From assembly GCF_017308075.1 (NCBI RefSeq), contig NZ_JAFKFX010000041.1, positions 1 through 64,000 of the forward strand: a stretch of DNA of 64,000 bases, in the 5' to 3' direction. Source of the stretch: Allobosea sp. Its GTDB lineage: Bacteria > Pseudomonadota > Alphaproteobacteria > Rhizobiales > Beijerinckiaceae. Both the position numbers and the translations under genes were made by a program. The notes beneath the pieces were generated by a model. It saw nothing but the letters and a program-made list of their open reading frames with translations. It searched no databases and was not told the origin of the DNA. Below are positions 1 to 9,301 of the stretch, piece by piece (positions within the stretch are counted from its first letter, which is position 1; each line of letters begins with the position of its first letter).

Positions 1-20
1 ATCCTCCAAGGCTCGAAAGC

Positions 21-1496
21 CTACTTCAGGGAGGGCCACTTTTCAGGGGGCAGGCCATGTGCGGTGGCCGCGAGCAACGATGCCAGTGGCAGCCTCTGAA
101 GCGCGAGGCTGGCAGGCGCCTCGAGAGTGAGCTCGCTGTCGAGGTCGAGCGCGCCGACGCTGCTCAGATCGAGACTGAATCGCGCGCGGCCGAAGCCGGC
201 GGAGATATCGGCCTCTTCGACAACCGCCAATGTCGAGGTCAGCGGAAAATCCCGCGCTGCGAGCACGATGCTCAGATCGGGGCGCGGCGCTCCGTAGACA
301 GAGCCGACCAAACGCCCCGCATCGAATGCAAGGCGTCCCCACCGCAAGCCCGGGGTTGCGTCGGCCACGAAGGCTTTGCGGAAGCGCGCCAGCTCTATCG
401 GCCCGGTATCGGTGTGTGCCTCCACGACTGCGATGCGCGTCTGGCCGTCGACGAAAAGCCGGGGCGGCGTGAAATGGAAGGCAACCGCATCGGTGCCGGC
501 GAGGCTCTTGGGCTGGAGATAGGCGGATCCCGCCAGCGCGCCGTCAAGCTTCAGCGAGATACTCGACAGGCGCTCGAAAGGCACTGCGAACCAGCCCCGG
601 ACGCTGCCGGCGAGATCCGCGTCGACGAAGGCCTCGCCCGCGCCCGGTGCATCGCTTCCAGTGGACATATCGCCGCCCGGTATGGCGAGCGGTGTGCCAT
701 CCTCGAGAAGCGCCTCGACCGGCGTGCCGATCTCGATGTCTTCGGGCAGCTCAATCTGAAAGCCATCGAAGCTGCCTGATACTGTCGAAAAATGGCAGGC
801 GAGCCCCGCGATCTGTCGCCCCCCGCTTTTGACGACGACTTTGGCCGGGCGTTCCCCGGCCATGTCGCGCGCGCGCCCGACGATGACACGGCCGTTACGG
901 AGGCCGTCGACGCTTCCGGAGAAACGCTGCGGCGCAGGGCGCTCCTTGCGCGTATCCGAGTTCTCATTGGCGCTGGGCTGTGCTTCCATCTCGCGCGTCG
1001 GCTCGGCATGTGGCGCTTCAGGCTTCTGGCCGCGCCTGGCGGCGGCCCTCAGAACGAGGATTTGCAGCTCCTCATCCGTTTCGGCGAGGATGCGGGGGTC
1101 CTTCGACAAGGCCTTGACGGCCTCGAACGCCTCGCGCGTGCCGGGGTCGTCGAGCCGCTTGAGCAGATGCGCCAGATGAACCCAGGGATCAGCATCTTCT
1201 GGCGCGAGCTCCGCGGCGCGTCGATAGGCGGTGGCGGCCTCTCCCAGCTGTCCGCTCTCCTTCAGCGCATGGGCGTATTGCACCCACAGACCCGCTTCAC
1301 CGGCCGCTACCGCCACAACTTGAGCATACGTCTCGGCGGCTTCGCGCCATGCGTGTGCGTCACGAAGACCATCGGCCTTGGTAATCAGATCACGAATGAA
1401 CTTGTCGTCCTTGCCGCCCGCTGAGAATGCCTCGTCAGCCGGCAAAGGCTTCTTTGACGAAGGTCTAAACTTCCGAGTAAGGCGCATCAAATTCAT
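21..1496 (-). CDS. TPR-repeat protein with beta-rich C-terminal region
   Basis: A 491-residue protein of unknown function. Residues about 25-125 hold tetratricopeptide repeats with a typical alanine-rich spacing (for example YAHALKESGQLGEAATAYRRA). After a low-complexity linker rich in Glu, Pro and Ser (about 165-195), the rest looks beta-rich. The start chosen is the ATG at 1496, which has GAGGAAGG upstream; a GTG six codons earlier overlaps that ribosome site. The TPR block and part of the C-terminal region resemble the divergently transcribed gene at 1632-5126, so the two are probably paralogues. No signal peptide is seen. A scaffold or regulatory role in the surface glycan or lipid locus is inference from position. 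Confidence 0.8.
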   Translation of the reverse strand: MNLMRLTRKFRPSSKKPLPADEAFSAGGKDDKFIRDLITKADGLRDAHAWREAAETYAQVVAVAAGEAGLWVQYAHALKESGQLGEAATAYRRAAELAPEDADPWVHLAHLLKRLDDPGTREAFEAVKALSKDPRILAETDEELQILVLRAAARRGQKPEAPHAEPTREMEAQPSANENSDTRKERPAPQRFSGSVDGLRNGRVIVGRARDMAGERPAKVVVKSGGRQIAGLACHFSTVSGSFDGFQIELPEDIEIGTPVEALLEDGTPLAIPGGDMSTGSDAPGAGEAFVDADLAGSVRGWFAVPFERLSSISLKLDGALAGSAYLQPKSLAGTDAVAFHFTPPRLFVDGQTRIAVVEAHTDTGPIELARFRKAFVADATPGLRWGRLAFDAGRLVGSVYGAPRPDLSIVLAARDFPLTSTLAVVEEADISAGFGRARFSLDLSSVGALDLDSELTLEAPASLALQRLPLASLLAATAHGLPPEKWPSLK

Positions 1497-1631
1497 ATCG
1501 CAGACCTTCCTCACGTCGAACAGCCACGCGTCGCCTGAGCAGACGAGTATTATGAAATGCCGAAATTGTTGCGGGGAGCTCTACCCAATTAAAGCTTTAT
1601 ATGCGAGGGCAAAAAACGATAAGGATTACCT
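1497..1631. promoter_or_regulatory. Divergent intergenic region, likely two promoters
   Basis: This short spacer separates two divergently transcribed TPR genes and is visibly richer in A and T than its surroundings, especially 1588-1625. The plus-strand gene has a good ribosome site (AAGGAT, ending a few bases before the ATG at 1632). I cannot fix a -35/-10 pair with confidence; the call rests on gene orientation and base composition. Confidence 0.35.
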
Positions 1632-4600
1632 ATGACTATCTCCTGGTTGCGTTTCGTCAGATGGTTCTCCACTGCCCCGGACGGCGACGCCCAGATCCTT
1701 TCCGTCAGCGATGCGTTTCTGGCCGAGGCCGACGCGCTGCGTGATGGCGGCCGTTGGGTGGAGGCTGCGGCTGCCTATGCGCGTTTCCTGCAGATCAATG
1801 ATTCACAGCCGGCGATCCATGTCCAGCACGCGCATGCGCTCAAGGAAGCTGGCCGGCACCGGGAGGCCCTCGCGGCCTATGCCCGCGCCATCGCGCTCGC
1901 TCCGGACGATCCGGAGGCGATTCTTCATCAGGCCCATCTGCTGAAACGAATCGGTGATCCGGCGGCCCTTCAAAGCTTCCGTCGCCTTGCCGTGCTCGAT
2001 GCCACCGCCGTCTCGACAGAAGAGCTGTCGCGGCTCGAGGCGCTGTTCGGCGATTCGGACCCTGACGTCGAGCCCGAGGCGCCGGTGTCGCCCACCGCCG
2101 AGATCCCGCCGCCACGCCCCGCAACCCGCATCGTCGAGCCTCTGCCGCTCGGGCTGCATCCGCGACGACGGGCGGTTCGCTTCGTCGCAGACGTCGATGT
2201 CGAGGCTCCTGCTCCGAAGCTGCGCGTCATGCTCGATGGCGACATCTGGTGGAGCGGCGACATCGAGACGCGACCGGGATCGCGGTCCCGCCGGATCGAC
2301 AGCATTTTTTCCTTCCCCGAGCCCGATGGCCCGACGGATCGTCGCGAAGTGCGGATCGAGGCGCTCTCGGGCGGCATCGCCCCGGCCCAGGCCTCGCTCG
2401 CCTTGCCCTACGCCGCACGGTTCGAGGGCGAGTTCACGCTTGGGCCGCCCGGATCCGATGGCGACCGCATCGGAACTGCCCGTTTTGTCGACCATGAGGG
2501 GCTGACGATCGCGCCGGCCTTGCGGGCGACGGATGCGGATGGTGCGTTCGTCCCGATAGTCCTCACGAGCTGGCGGCGCGAAGGCACGGGATTCGAGATC
2601 GTCTTCTCGACCGTTCGCGCCGGGGCTTTGCAGCTCTATCCGATGTGGAGCACGCAAGCGCTCTTGGAATGCGAGGCCGGCGAGGCGGATACGGGCACCT
2701 TCGCAGCGGCTTCCACGGTCGAAGCAACCGAGGTCGTCGGCCGCATCCTCGGCGTCGCCGACGGGCATGTCGAGGGCTGGGCGCTGCGCCCTGGCCAGCG
2801 CGATCGCGCGGTGATCGTCGATATCTTCGCCGTGGGAATGCTGGTGGGTTGCGGCCGGGCCGATCGACCGCGATCGGACCTGGCCGAGACGATCGGTGAT
2901 GGCGGTGCCCATGGCTTCCGGATCGTCCTGCCCTGCGGCCTGCGGGAGAACACGCCGCTTACGGCGCGCGCACGCGGCTCCATGACCGATTTCGCCACGG
3001 GCCGCGTCCCGGCGCGAGCCGCCGGCGTCCTGGCCGCACCGGCGCGGTACGCGGTCTCTGTGGCTGCCGCGGCGGCGACGGCAGAGACCGCGCGATCGAT
3101 CGCAGCGCTGCTGCTATGTGACGGCGATACGGCCTGGTGCGACGAGACGAGCCGCGTCCTGATCGAGCAGGGCCTGCCTGTTCACCGGATCATCCGCGGC
3201 AGTGGGGGGGTCCCCGAGAGCCTCGATGCTGCATTCACCGGGATCGAGCAGGATCTCGTGCTGGTTCTCGGCGAGGCCGCGCTCTGGAACGAGGCGGCGC
3301 TGGCTCCCATGGCGCAGGCGCTGGCCGCCTCCGGTGCCGTGGTGGCCGTGCCGATCCTGCAACCGTCCCGGTCCTCGAATCTTGCCGGCGCACCGGATCA
3401 GTGGGGCTGGTCGCTCGACCTGTCATGCGGCGAGGCGGTCCTGCGGCCGTCGCCGCCATCACCCTGGCTCGCGCAGGCCGCGGCGGCATCTCCCTTCGTG
3501 ACCGTGGCCGGGGCGGACTGGACGACTGCAAGCCTGATCGACCGGCGACGCTGGCTGGAAGGAGGCGGGCTCGTTCTTCGATCGTCGACAGAGGCGACGG
3601 CTTCGCCGCACAGCCCTGCCGCACCCATCGCGGCTCTCGCCGAGACCGAAACGATCTTGGCGACGCAGGCGGTGATCCCGTTGCGCGGCACGCCGTCGGA
3701 GGCGCCTGTCCCGCTGCCCGCGGCCTCCGCTGACAGGCTGGCGCGGGCGCAGAGGCAGAGCCCGCTCCTGGCAGGAGCGCTTTTCGCGAGGCCGTCCGTC
3801 ATTGCGCTGCTGGTCACGTCGACGCGGACCGATGCGCTCGAGGGCGATGCGATCGTCGCGCGCGAATTCGCTTCGGCGCTCTCGGCGGTGCTGCCCTCAG
3901 CCGAGTTTCGGCTGATTCCGCGCGAGCCCGATGGCGGGGCGGATCTGGCCGGCATCGATGCTGTGATCTCCCTTCGCGAAGATTGCGATCCGCGGCGTTT
4001 CCGCCATCTCTCGCCGTCCTGCCGTGTCGTGTTCTGGATCCGCAACTGTTTCGACGCCTTCCTGGAGAACGAGAACTGGCGGCGTGCCGACGAGGTGTGG
4101 ATGTCGTCCGAGCATGAATGCAGGCGGTTCAGCCGGCATACTGGGCTTCCGGCTCGTCTCCTTAGGATCGCGACCAATCTGCAGCTGTTCGGGGCTGCGA
4201 GGCCCGATCCCGACCTCGCCTGCGATATCTGCTTCACCGGTTCCTATTGGGGCGTCCATCGCGAGATCGCGACCAGCCTCGCGCCCGAGATCCTGGATGC
4301 CACGGTGCGCATCTTCGGCGCCGGCTGGGAGGCGGTGCCGGAGCTCGCCGCGGTGGCACAGGGGCCGGCGCCCTATGCCTGGATGCCGGCGATCTATGCG
4401 AGCGCCAAGCTCGTGATCGACGACGCCAACCATGTGACGATCGACAGCGGTTCGGTGAATAGCCGGGTCTATGACGCGATCGCCGCCGGCGCCCTGCCGA
4501 TTACCAACGGCGTCGCGGGGGCGCAGGAGACCTTCGGCGACCTGCTGCCGACCTATCGGGATGCTCATGGTCTGACGGGGCAGATCCGCCGGTGGCTGGC

Positions 4601-5126
4601 GGATGAGCCGGGCCGCCTCGAGCGCATCGCTGCGCTTCGGCGTCTGGTCATGGAAAAACACGGATTCGAGCACCGTGCCCGGGACGCCGTGCGCTTCCTG
4701 TCGGAGCCGGCGCAGATCCCGTTCGCCGCCGTGACCGGAGACGGGCCGGAGGCGGGAGCGACGGCGGATGCCCGGCCTACCGGGCTCGCACCGCTCATGA
4801 CGGCGCTGGCCCGCGCCGGCTGGCGCGCCGACTGGATCGGGCCGTCGCACTGGGACGGGCGCCTGGCGGCGAGCGCCGATCTGCGCCTGCATGTCGGCGC
4901 CGCGCCGCCTCCCGCCACGCGAGCCGGCCAGGGGTCCGTCGCCTGGGTCCTGTCCGAGGCCGACAGCTTGTCGGCGCGTATCGTCGGGCGCGAGAACGCC
5001 GTCTTCGTCCCTGCGGCGACGAGGCAGGCCGTGCCGGACCTGCCGCGAGCGGTCCGGACGCTGGACTGGCCGACGCGGGATGAGGAATTCGAGGCGATCG
5101 TGGCGCGTTTCGCAGGCCTGCGATGA
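1632..5126 (+). CDS. TPR protein fused to CgeB-like glycosyltransferase
   Basis: A large multidomain protein (1164 residues). Residues about 25-125 are TPR repeats similar to those of the neighbouring divergent gene. Residues about 150-480 are beta-rich and carry a segment (about 365-450, VVGRILGVADGHVEGWAL) also recognisable in that neighbour. From about 720 to 1020 there is a glycosyltransferase of the CgeB/DUF3880 type: FWIRNCFDAFLENENW near 797, CFTGSYWG near 867 and DSGSVNSRVYDAIAAGALPI near 938, the last being the usual donor-binding region of GT-B enzymes. A further segment of about 120 residues follows. It probably transfers a sugar to a glycan or lipid in the cytoplasm; donor and acceptor cannot be read from the sequence. 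Confidence 0.82.
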   Translation: MTISWLRFVRWFSTAPDGDAQILSVSDAFLAEADALRDGGRWVEAAAAYARFLQINDSQPAIHVQHAHALKEAGRHREALAAYARAIALAPDDPEAILHQAHLLKRIGDPAALQSFRRLAVLDATAVSTEELSRLEALFGDSDPDVEPEAPVSPTAEIPPPRPATRIVEPLPLGLHPRRRAVRFVADVDVEAPAPKLRVMLDGDIWWSGDIETRPGSRSRRIDSIFSFPEPDGPTDRREVRIEALSGGIAPAQASLALPYAARFEGEFTLGPPGSDGDRIGTARFVDHEGLTIAPALRATDADGAFVPIVLTSWRREGTGFEIVFSTVRAGALQLYPMWSTQALLECEAGEADTGTFAAASTVEATEVVGRILGVADGHVEGWALRPGQRDRAVIVDIFAVGMLVGCGRADRPRSDLAETIGDGGAHGFRIVLPCGLRENTPLTARARGSMTDFATGRVPARAAGVLAAPARYAVSVAAAAATAETARSIAALLLCDGDTAWCDETSRVLIEQGLPVHRIIRGSGGVPESLDAAFTGIEQDLVLVLGEAALWNEAALAPMAQALAASGAVVAVPILQPSRSSNLAGAPDQWGWSLDLSCGEAVLRPSPPSPWLAQAAAASPFVTVAGADWTTASLIDRRRWLEGGGLVLRSSTEATASPHSPAAPIAALAETETILATQAVIPLRGTPSEAPVPLPAASADRLARAQRQSPLLAGALFARPSVIALLVTSTRTDALEGDAIVAREFASALSAVLPSAEFRLIPREPDGGADLAGIDAVISLREDCDPRRFRHLSPSCRVVFWIRNCFDAFLENENWRRADEVWMSSEHECRRFSRHTGLPARLLRIATNLQLFGAARPDPDLACDICFTGSYWGVHREIATSLAPEILDATVRIFGAGWEAVPELAAVAQGPAPYAWMPAIYASAKLVIDDANHVTIDSGSVNSRVYDAIAAGALPITNGVAGAQETFGDLLPTYRDAHGLTGQIRRWLADEPGRLERIAALRRLVMEKHGFEHRARDAVRFLSEPAQIPFAAVTGDGPEAGATADARPTGLAPLMTALARAGWRADWIGPSHWDGRLAASADLRLHVGAAPPPATRAGQGSVAWVLSEADSLSARIVGRENAVFVPAATRQAVPDLPRAVRTLDWPTRDEEFEAIVARFAGLR

Positions 5127-5159
5127 TGGAGCTCCGACCAAGACCGGCGCCGTTGAACA

Positions 5160-5191
5160 GGCGGCTGCATCGCTGTAACGATGCAGCCGCC
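5160..5191. terminator. Perfect 13-bp stem-loop
   Basis: GGCGGCTGCATCG (5160-5172) and its exact reverse complement (5179-5191) flank a 6-base loop. It lies between the end of the TPR-glycosyltransferase gene and the P450 start. There is no T-run, so it is either a terminator of the weak-tract type common in GC-rich bacteria or an mRNA-stabilising hairpin. Confidence 0.55.
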
Positions 5192-5268
5192 CGGAGAGGT
5201 CCTACGCAACCTGGGATATCGCGCAGCCTGATGCCTTCCTATCACGGTCAGTTTCGGGCGATCGCGCC

Positions 5269-6702
5269 ATGATGTCGGCGGCGTCCTTGCTCTATCCCGC
5301 CCCACCGACGATCGAAGAGCGCAGCGGTAGCGAATTCATCCCCGCTCACCCCATGCCCCTGCGGCGTGATCCCAATCTGCTTCAGATCGTCATCGGCGCC
5401 CGCCGCAGCCTGATCGAGGGCTGGACCGAGAGCTATTACCGGTCAGGGATCGACAGCTTCCGCATTCTGCGTCGCCAGATCGTCTTCGTGAACAGCCCGG
5501 AGCTCATCCGATACGTCGTGGTGACGCGGCACGGCAATTTCGAGCGCAAGAGCCCGCAGATGCGGCGCGCGCTGGAAGCGCTCCTCGGAGACGGGCTCTT
5601 CATCAGTGACGGCGAGACCTGGAAGAGGCGGCGCCCGCTGGTGGCGGACATCGTCCACAAACGCCGGCTGCCCGAATTCGGACAGACGATGGAGGATGCG
5701 GCGCTCGCCGTCGCAGAGGAATGGGGCGCGTTGCCGGCGCGCTCCGAGGTCGAGCTGACCGAGGAGATGGGGCGCCTGACCGCCACGATCATCTCCCGGG
5801 CCGTCTTCGGCAAGAACATCCCGCGCGACGCGGCCCAGCGGGTCATCGACGGTTTCAGTGCCTATCAGCGCCAGACCGATGCGTTCAATCTCGGCTATTT
5901 CCTCGGCGCCGATGACGGCTGGCCGGCCTTCGGCGGCAAGCGGCGGCGCCGTGCGATGGCGATGGTTCACGACGTCATCGAGAGCGTGGTCAACGCTCAC
6001 CTGGCCGGCGAGGGGGATGCGGGCTCGATGGTCGACCTGCTGATCCGCCGCAACCAGAAGAGCGGGGGCGAGCCGCTGGATCTCGCGGCGCTGCGCAACG
6101 AGGCGGCGACCATCTTCATGGCTGGGCACGAGACGACGGCAACGACGCTGGCCTGGGCCTGGTATCTGCTGGCCAACGCGCCCTGGGTGGCGCGCCATGT
6201 CCACGAGGAGATCGAGACGGCCTGCGGAACGCGTGCCCCGACCCTGGCCGACCTGCCGCGATTGCGCTGGTGCCGCGCCGTCATCCAGGAGACGCTCCGG
6301 CTCTATCCGCCGGTCCCGCTGCTGCCGAGGCAGGCTCTGGAGGCCGACCGCATCGGGCCTGTCGACGTCGAGAAATCGGCCCTGGTCATGATCGCGCCCT
6401 GGCTGCTGCACCGCTCCGTCGATCTCTGGGAGAAGCCGAACCATTTTCTGCCGGAGCGCTTCCTGTCCGGCACGCGGATCGACCCCTTCGCCTATATTCC
6501 CTTCGCGGTCGGCCCGCGGATCTGCCCCGGCATGAATTTCGGACTGGACGAGGCGACTCTGTGCCTGGCGATCCTGGCGCAGCGCTTCGAGGTGCGCCCC
6601 CGGGAGGGCTACAAGGTCGAGCCGGTCTGCCGCCTGACGCTGCGCCCGAAAGGCGGCCTGCCCGCCCGCATCGTCGCGCGCTCTTCCCGCCCACCCCTCT
6701 GA
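5269..6702 (+). CDS. Cytochrome P450
   Basis: A 477-residue P450 with the complete family signature: I-helix AGHETTATT, K-helix ETLR, and the haem loop FAVGPRICPG with the thiolate cysteine at residue 419. There is no membrane anchor, so it is a soluble bacterial-type enzyme needing separate redox partners, none of which is in the window. It starts an operon with an acyltransferase, a ketosphinganine-reductase-like SDR and a sulfotransferase, and faces the PKS-oxoamine synthase operon. Hydroxylation of the polyketide or sphingoid chain, as P450s do in fumonisin-type pathways, is the natural inference; such a hydroxyl could then be sulfated or acylated. Confidence 0.95.
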   Translation: MMSAASLLYPAPPTIEERSGSEFIPAHPMPLRRDPNLLQIVIGARRSLIEGWTESYYRSGIDSFRILRRQIVFVNSPELIRYVVVTRHGNFERKSPQMRRALEALLGDGLFISDGETWKRRRPLVADIVHKRRLPEFGQTMEDAALAVAEEWGALPARSEVELTEEMGRLTATIISRAVFGKNIPRDAAQRVIDGFSAYQRQTDAFNLGYFLGADDGWPAFGGKRRRRAMAMVHDVIESVVNAHLAGEGDAGSMVDLLIRRNQKSGGEPLDLAALRNEAATIFMAGHETTATTLAWAWYLLANAPWVARHVHEEIETACGTRAPTLADLPRLRWCRAVIQETLRLYPPVPLLPRQALEADRIGPVDVEKSALVMIAPWLLHRSVDLWEKPNHFLPERFLSGTRIDPFAYIPFAVGPRICPGMNFGLDEATLCLAILAQRFEVRPREGYKVEPVCRLTLRPKGGLPARIVARSSRPPL

Positions 6703-6719
6703 GACGGACCGCCACAGCC

Positions 6720-7568
6720 ATGCAGAGCCTGGAGAGAATGGCGCATCGGGCTCTACGGCGCCTGCCCATCCCGATGGTGTCGAATCTGGGCGCCCGGCTA
6801 GCTTGGCTCAAGATCCGCTTCATCGATCCTGACGTCGCCCGCAAGGCCCGGGCCAATGTCCGGCGGCATCATCCGGAGATGCCGGAGGCGGAGGTCGAGA
6901 AGCTCGTCTGGCGTTTCGTCGAGAATGTCGGTCGGCTGATGGCCGAGTTCTCGATCGTGCATCGCTTCGCCTCGGCCGACCGGATGGAATTCGTTGGCGT
7001 GGAGGCGCCGCGCGCCAATGTCGGCAAGATCCCGACCATCGCGCTCTGCCTGCATCTCGGCAATTGGGAGGTGCTGGCTTCGGCAATGCAGATGATCGGC
7101 GTTCCGATCGCTTCGATCTCGGAGATCCCCGACAATGCGGCGCATCGCGACATCGCCGATGCGACGCGCGGCGGCTTCGACGTCAATGTGCTCGCCCCCG
7201 ATCGGAACGGCCTGCGCCGTGCGCTGTCGATTCTCGCCGGGAACGGCGTCCTTGCCATCTTTCCGGATGAAAAGCGCGGCGACACGATGATGGCGCCCCT
7301 GTTCGGACGCCCGCCTCACCTCAAGGGCAATCTGGCCATGGCGGCGAAACTCGCCCGGCGCAGCGGGGCGCAGCTCGTCGTCGTCTATTGCGAGCGGATC
7401 ATGGAGACGCGCTTCAGGCTGCATTTCGAGGGACCGTTCTACATGGATCCGGCGCAGACCGACCCGCTCGCCGATGTCGCCTATCTCAACGGCCGGATCG
7501 AGCCCGCCATCCTGCGCCATCTCGACCAGTGGTATTATCTGGACGATTCGATCGGGCCGATCGCATAA
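6720..7568 (+). CDS. LpxL/HtrB-like lysophospholipid acyltransferase family protein
   Basis: A 282-residue member of the LpxL/HtrB-like acyltransferase superfamily, near the usual length (about 290-310). The catalytic HX4E motif is present as HLGNWE with His112 and Glu117. The conserved FPDEKRG region follows near residue 180. The ATG at 6720 lies 17 bases after the P450 stop. Family members move acyl groups from acyl-ACP or acyl-CoA to lipid hydroxyls at the inner membrane. Here, between a P450 and a sphinganine-reductase-like gene, it may O- or N-acylate the polyketide-derived amino lipid; that substrate is inference. Lipid A acylation is less likely because no lpx genes are nearby. Confidence 0.85.
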   Translation: MQSLERMAHRALRRLPIPMVSNLGARLAWLKIRFIDPDVARKARANVRRHHPEMPEAEVEKLVWRFVENVGRLMAEFSIVHRFASADRMEFVGVEAPRANVGKIPTIALCLHLGNWEVLASAMQMIGVPIASISEIPDNAAHRDIADATRGGFDVNVLAPDRNGLRRALSILAGNGVLAIFPDEKRGDTMMAPLFGRPPHLKGNLAMAAKLARRSGAQLVVVYCERIMETRFRLHFEGPFYMDPAQTDPLADVAYLNGRIEPAILRHLDQWYYLDDSIGPIA

Positions 7569-7580
7569 GGGACCGACCTC

Positions 7581-8429
7581 GTGACGGCCCGTTCGGAGAA
7601 TGCTCGCGTGCCAAGCAGCGATCCGCTGAAGGTTGCCGTCGTCTCGGGCGGCTCGAGCGGCATCGGGCTGGCATGCGCGCGCGTCCTGCTGCAGCGCGGC
7701 CATCGCGTCGTCCTGCTGGCCCGAGACGCGGATCGCCTCGCCAGAGCCGCCGCGGCGCTCGATCCGGCGCAGGAAGGCCGTGTCGATGTTCTGGCCTTCG
7801 ACGTCGCCGAGGCCGGAGGTGCGCAGGAGGCGATCGCCAAGGTGGAGGCCCGCCATGGCCGTATCGACTGGCTCATCACGGCCGCGGGGATCGTCGAGCC
7901 GGGACTGTTTCGCGATCTCGACCTGGCGGACCACCGGGCGCAGATGGAGATCAATTATTTCGGGACGCTTCACCTGATCCGGGCAGCGCTTCCCGTCATG
8001 CGCCGCCATGGCGGGCGGATCACGCTCGTCTCCTCGGGGGCGGCCTTCATCGGCATCGCCGGCTATAGCGGCTATGCGCCGGGAAAGTTCGCGGTGCGGG
8101 CGCTCGCGGAGATCCTGCGCGTGGAGCTGGCCTGCGAAAGCATCTCGGTCAGCGTCGCCTTTCCGCCCGATACCGAGACGCCGCAACTGGATGGGGAGAG
8201 GCCGAAGCGGCCGCTCGTGACGCGGCTCGTCTCCGAGCAGGGCGGGGTGATGACGGCGCAGCGGGTCGCCGAGAGCATGATCGCCCAGGCCGAGAGGGGG
8301 GCCTTCGTGCTGGCTCCTTCCAGGACGATCGCGCTGCTGGCCCGGTTCCACAGCCTGTACAGACCGGTGCTGGCATGGCAGCAACGGCGTATCCTGGCAC
8401 GAGATTCCGGTCGGCGCCCGGAGTCGTGA
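7581..8429 (+). CDS. SDR oxidoreductase, 3-ketodihydrosphingosine reductase-like
   Basis: A classical short-chain dehydrogenase of 282 residues: cofactor loop GGSSGIG (23-29), Ser151/152, Tyr165 and Lys169 in YAPGK. The segment VSVAFPPDTETPQ (190-202) is the hallmark of 3-ketodihydrosphingosine reductases (KDSR/Tsc10), which reduce the ketone left by serine palmitoyltransferase. A KDSR-type enzyme makes sense beside an alpha-oxoamine synthase (10714-12075) that would create such a ketone on a polyketide chain. The start is a GTG with AGGGA eight bases upstream; the gap to the upstream acyltransferase is 12 bases. The exact substrate is inferred; the family assignment is strong. Confidence 0.88.
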   Translation: MTARSENARVPSSDPLKVAVVSGGSSGIGLACARVLLQRGHRVVLLARDADRLARAAAALDPAQEGRVDVLAFDVAEAGGAQEAIAKVEARHGRIDWLITAAGIVEPGLFRDLDLADHRAQMEINYFGTLHLIRAALPVMRRHGGRITLVSSGAAFIGIAGYSGYAPGKFAVRALAEILRVELACESISVSVAFPPDTETPQLDGERPKRPLVTRLVSEQGGVMTAQRVAESMIAQAERGAFVLAPSRTIALLARFHSLYRPVLAWQQRRILARDSGRRPES

Positions 8430-8485
8430 GAGGGGGATAGCGGTCCATCGTCCTGCGGCGGCAGGCGTTCCCGGCAAGGCAAGGC

Positions 8486-9274
8486 ATGATCTATATCTGC
8501 TACGGCATCACGAAATCGGCCAGCACCTTCCTCTATCAGTTGACGGAGGAGGTCTTCAGAGCGGCCGGTCGGCCGGTCGCCAGGCTGGGCAAACCGTTCA
8601 GGAAGCTCGATTCCGTCGAAAACTACTTCAACTTCATCGACCACGAACTGCTCGGGGAGATCGAGCGCCATATCGACGGCGCGGATGTCGTCCTCAAGAC
8701 GCATGGGCCGCCGCGCGGCGATGTCGCGGCGCTGGTGACCGCGGGCCGGGTCCTGGCGAGTGCGTCGATCAGGGATCCGCGCGAGATCGCGCTTTCGATG
8801 CTCGATCACGGCACTCGTTCGCGGCGCTGGCGGAACAAGCCGTTCTCGGAATTCGTGACCGTGGCGGACACGTTGAACTCGCTCGACATCCAGCTCGGCT
8901 GCTTTCGCGAATGGGCCGCGGCCGAAAAGGTCGCGATCTTCAACTACAACGAGGTCTGCTACGATAGCGGCGCCGTAGTCCGTGCCATCGCAAGCCAGAT
9001 CGGCGTGAGCGTCGATGTCGACGGCGTTCTGGGGAAATTTCGCGACAAGGGCGTCATCGGGCAGTTCAGCAAGGGCAAGGCGCTGCGCTATTCCGAGATG
9101 AGCGAGGCCGACCAGGCGACGTTCCTCGAACGCTATGCCGAGCTCTACGCCGCCCATGTCTTCGATACCGAGAATGCCCGCCGGGTGGCTGCGGAACAGT
9201 CCTCGCTCGAAATGCGGGCCTCGGGCGAGCTCGCCCAGCACATCACCAATCTCAGGCGCCGCCTGCGCATCTGA
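8486..9274 (+). CDS. Sulfotransferase family protein (PAPS-dependent)
   Basis: A 262-residue protein with the two PAPS-binding elements of sulfotransferases: a 5'-phosphosulfate loop near the N-terminus (ITKSASTFLYQ, Lys10 to Thr14) and a 3'-phosphate site SIRDPREIALSML with Arg96 and Ser104. It is shorter than typical animal enzymes but usual for bacterial members. It is the last gene of the P450-acyltransferase-SDR operon and converges on the glycosyltransferase at 9302. PAPS could be supplied by CysD and CysNC encoded at 29627-32421 in the same locus. The acceptor is probably a hydroxyl of the lipid or of its sugar (inference). Confidence 0.85.
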   Translation: MIYICYGITKSASTFLYQLTEEVFRAAGRPVARLGKPFRKLDSVENYFNFIDHELLGEIERHIDGADVVLKTHGPPRGDVAALVTAGRVLASASIRDPREIALSMLDHGTRSRRWRNKPFSEFVTVADTLNSLDIQLGCFREWAAAEKVAIFNYNEVCYDSGAVVRAIASQIGVSVDVDGVLGKFRDKGVIGQFSKGKALRYSEMSEADQATFLERYAELYAAHVFDTENARRVAAEQSSLEMRASGELAQHITNLRRRLRI

Positions 9275-9301
9275 GGGAAGCGGAGCCCGGCCGAGCCGGT
9301 G

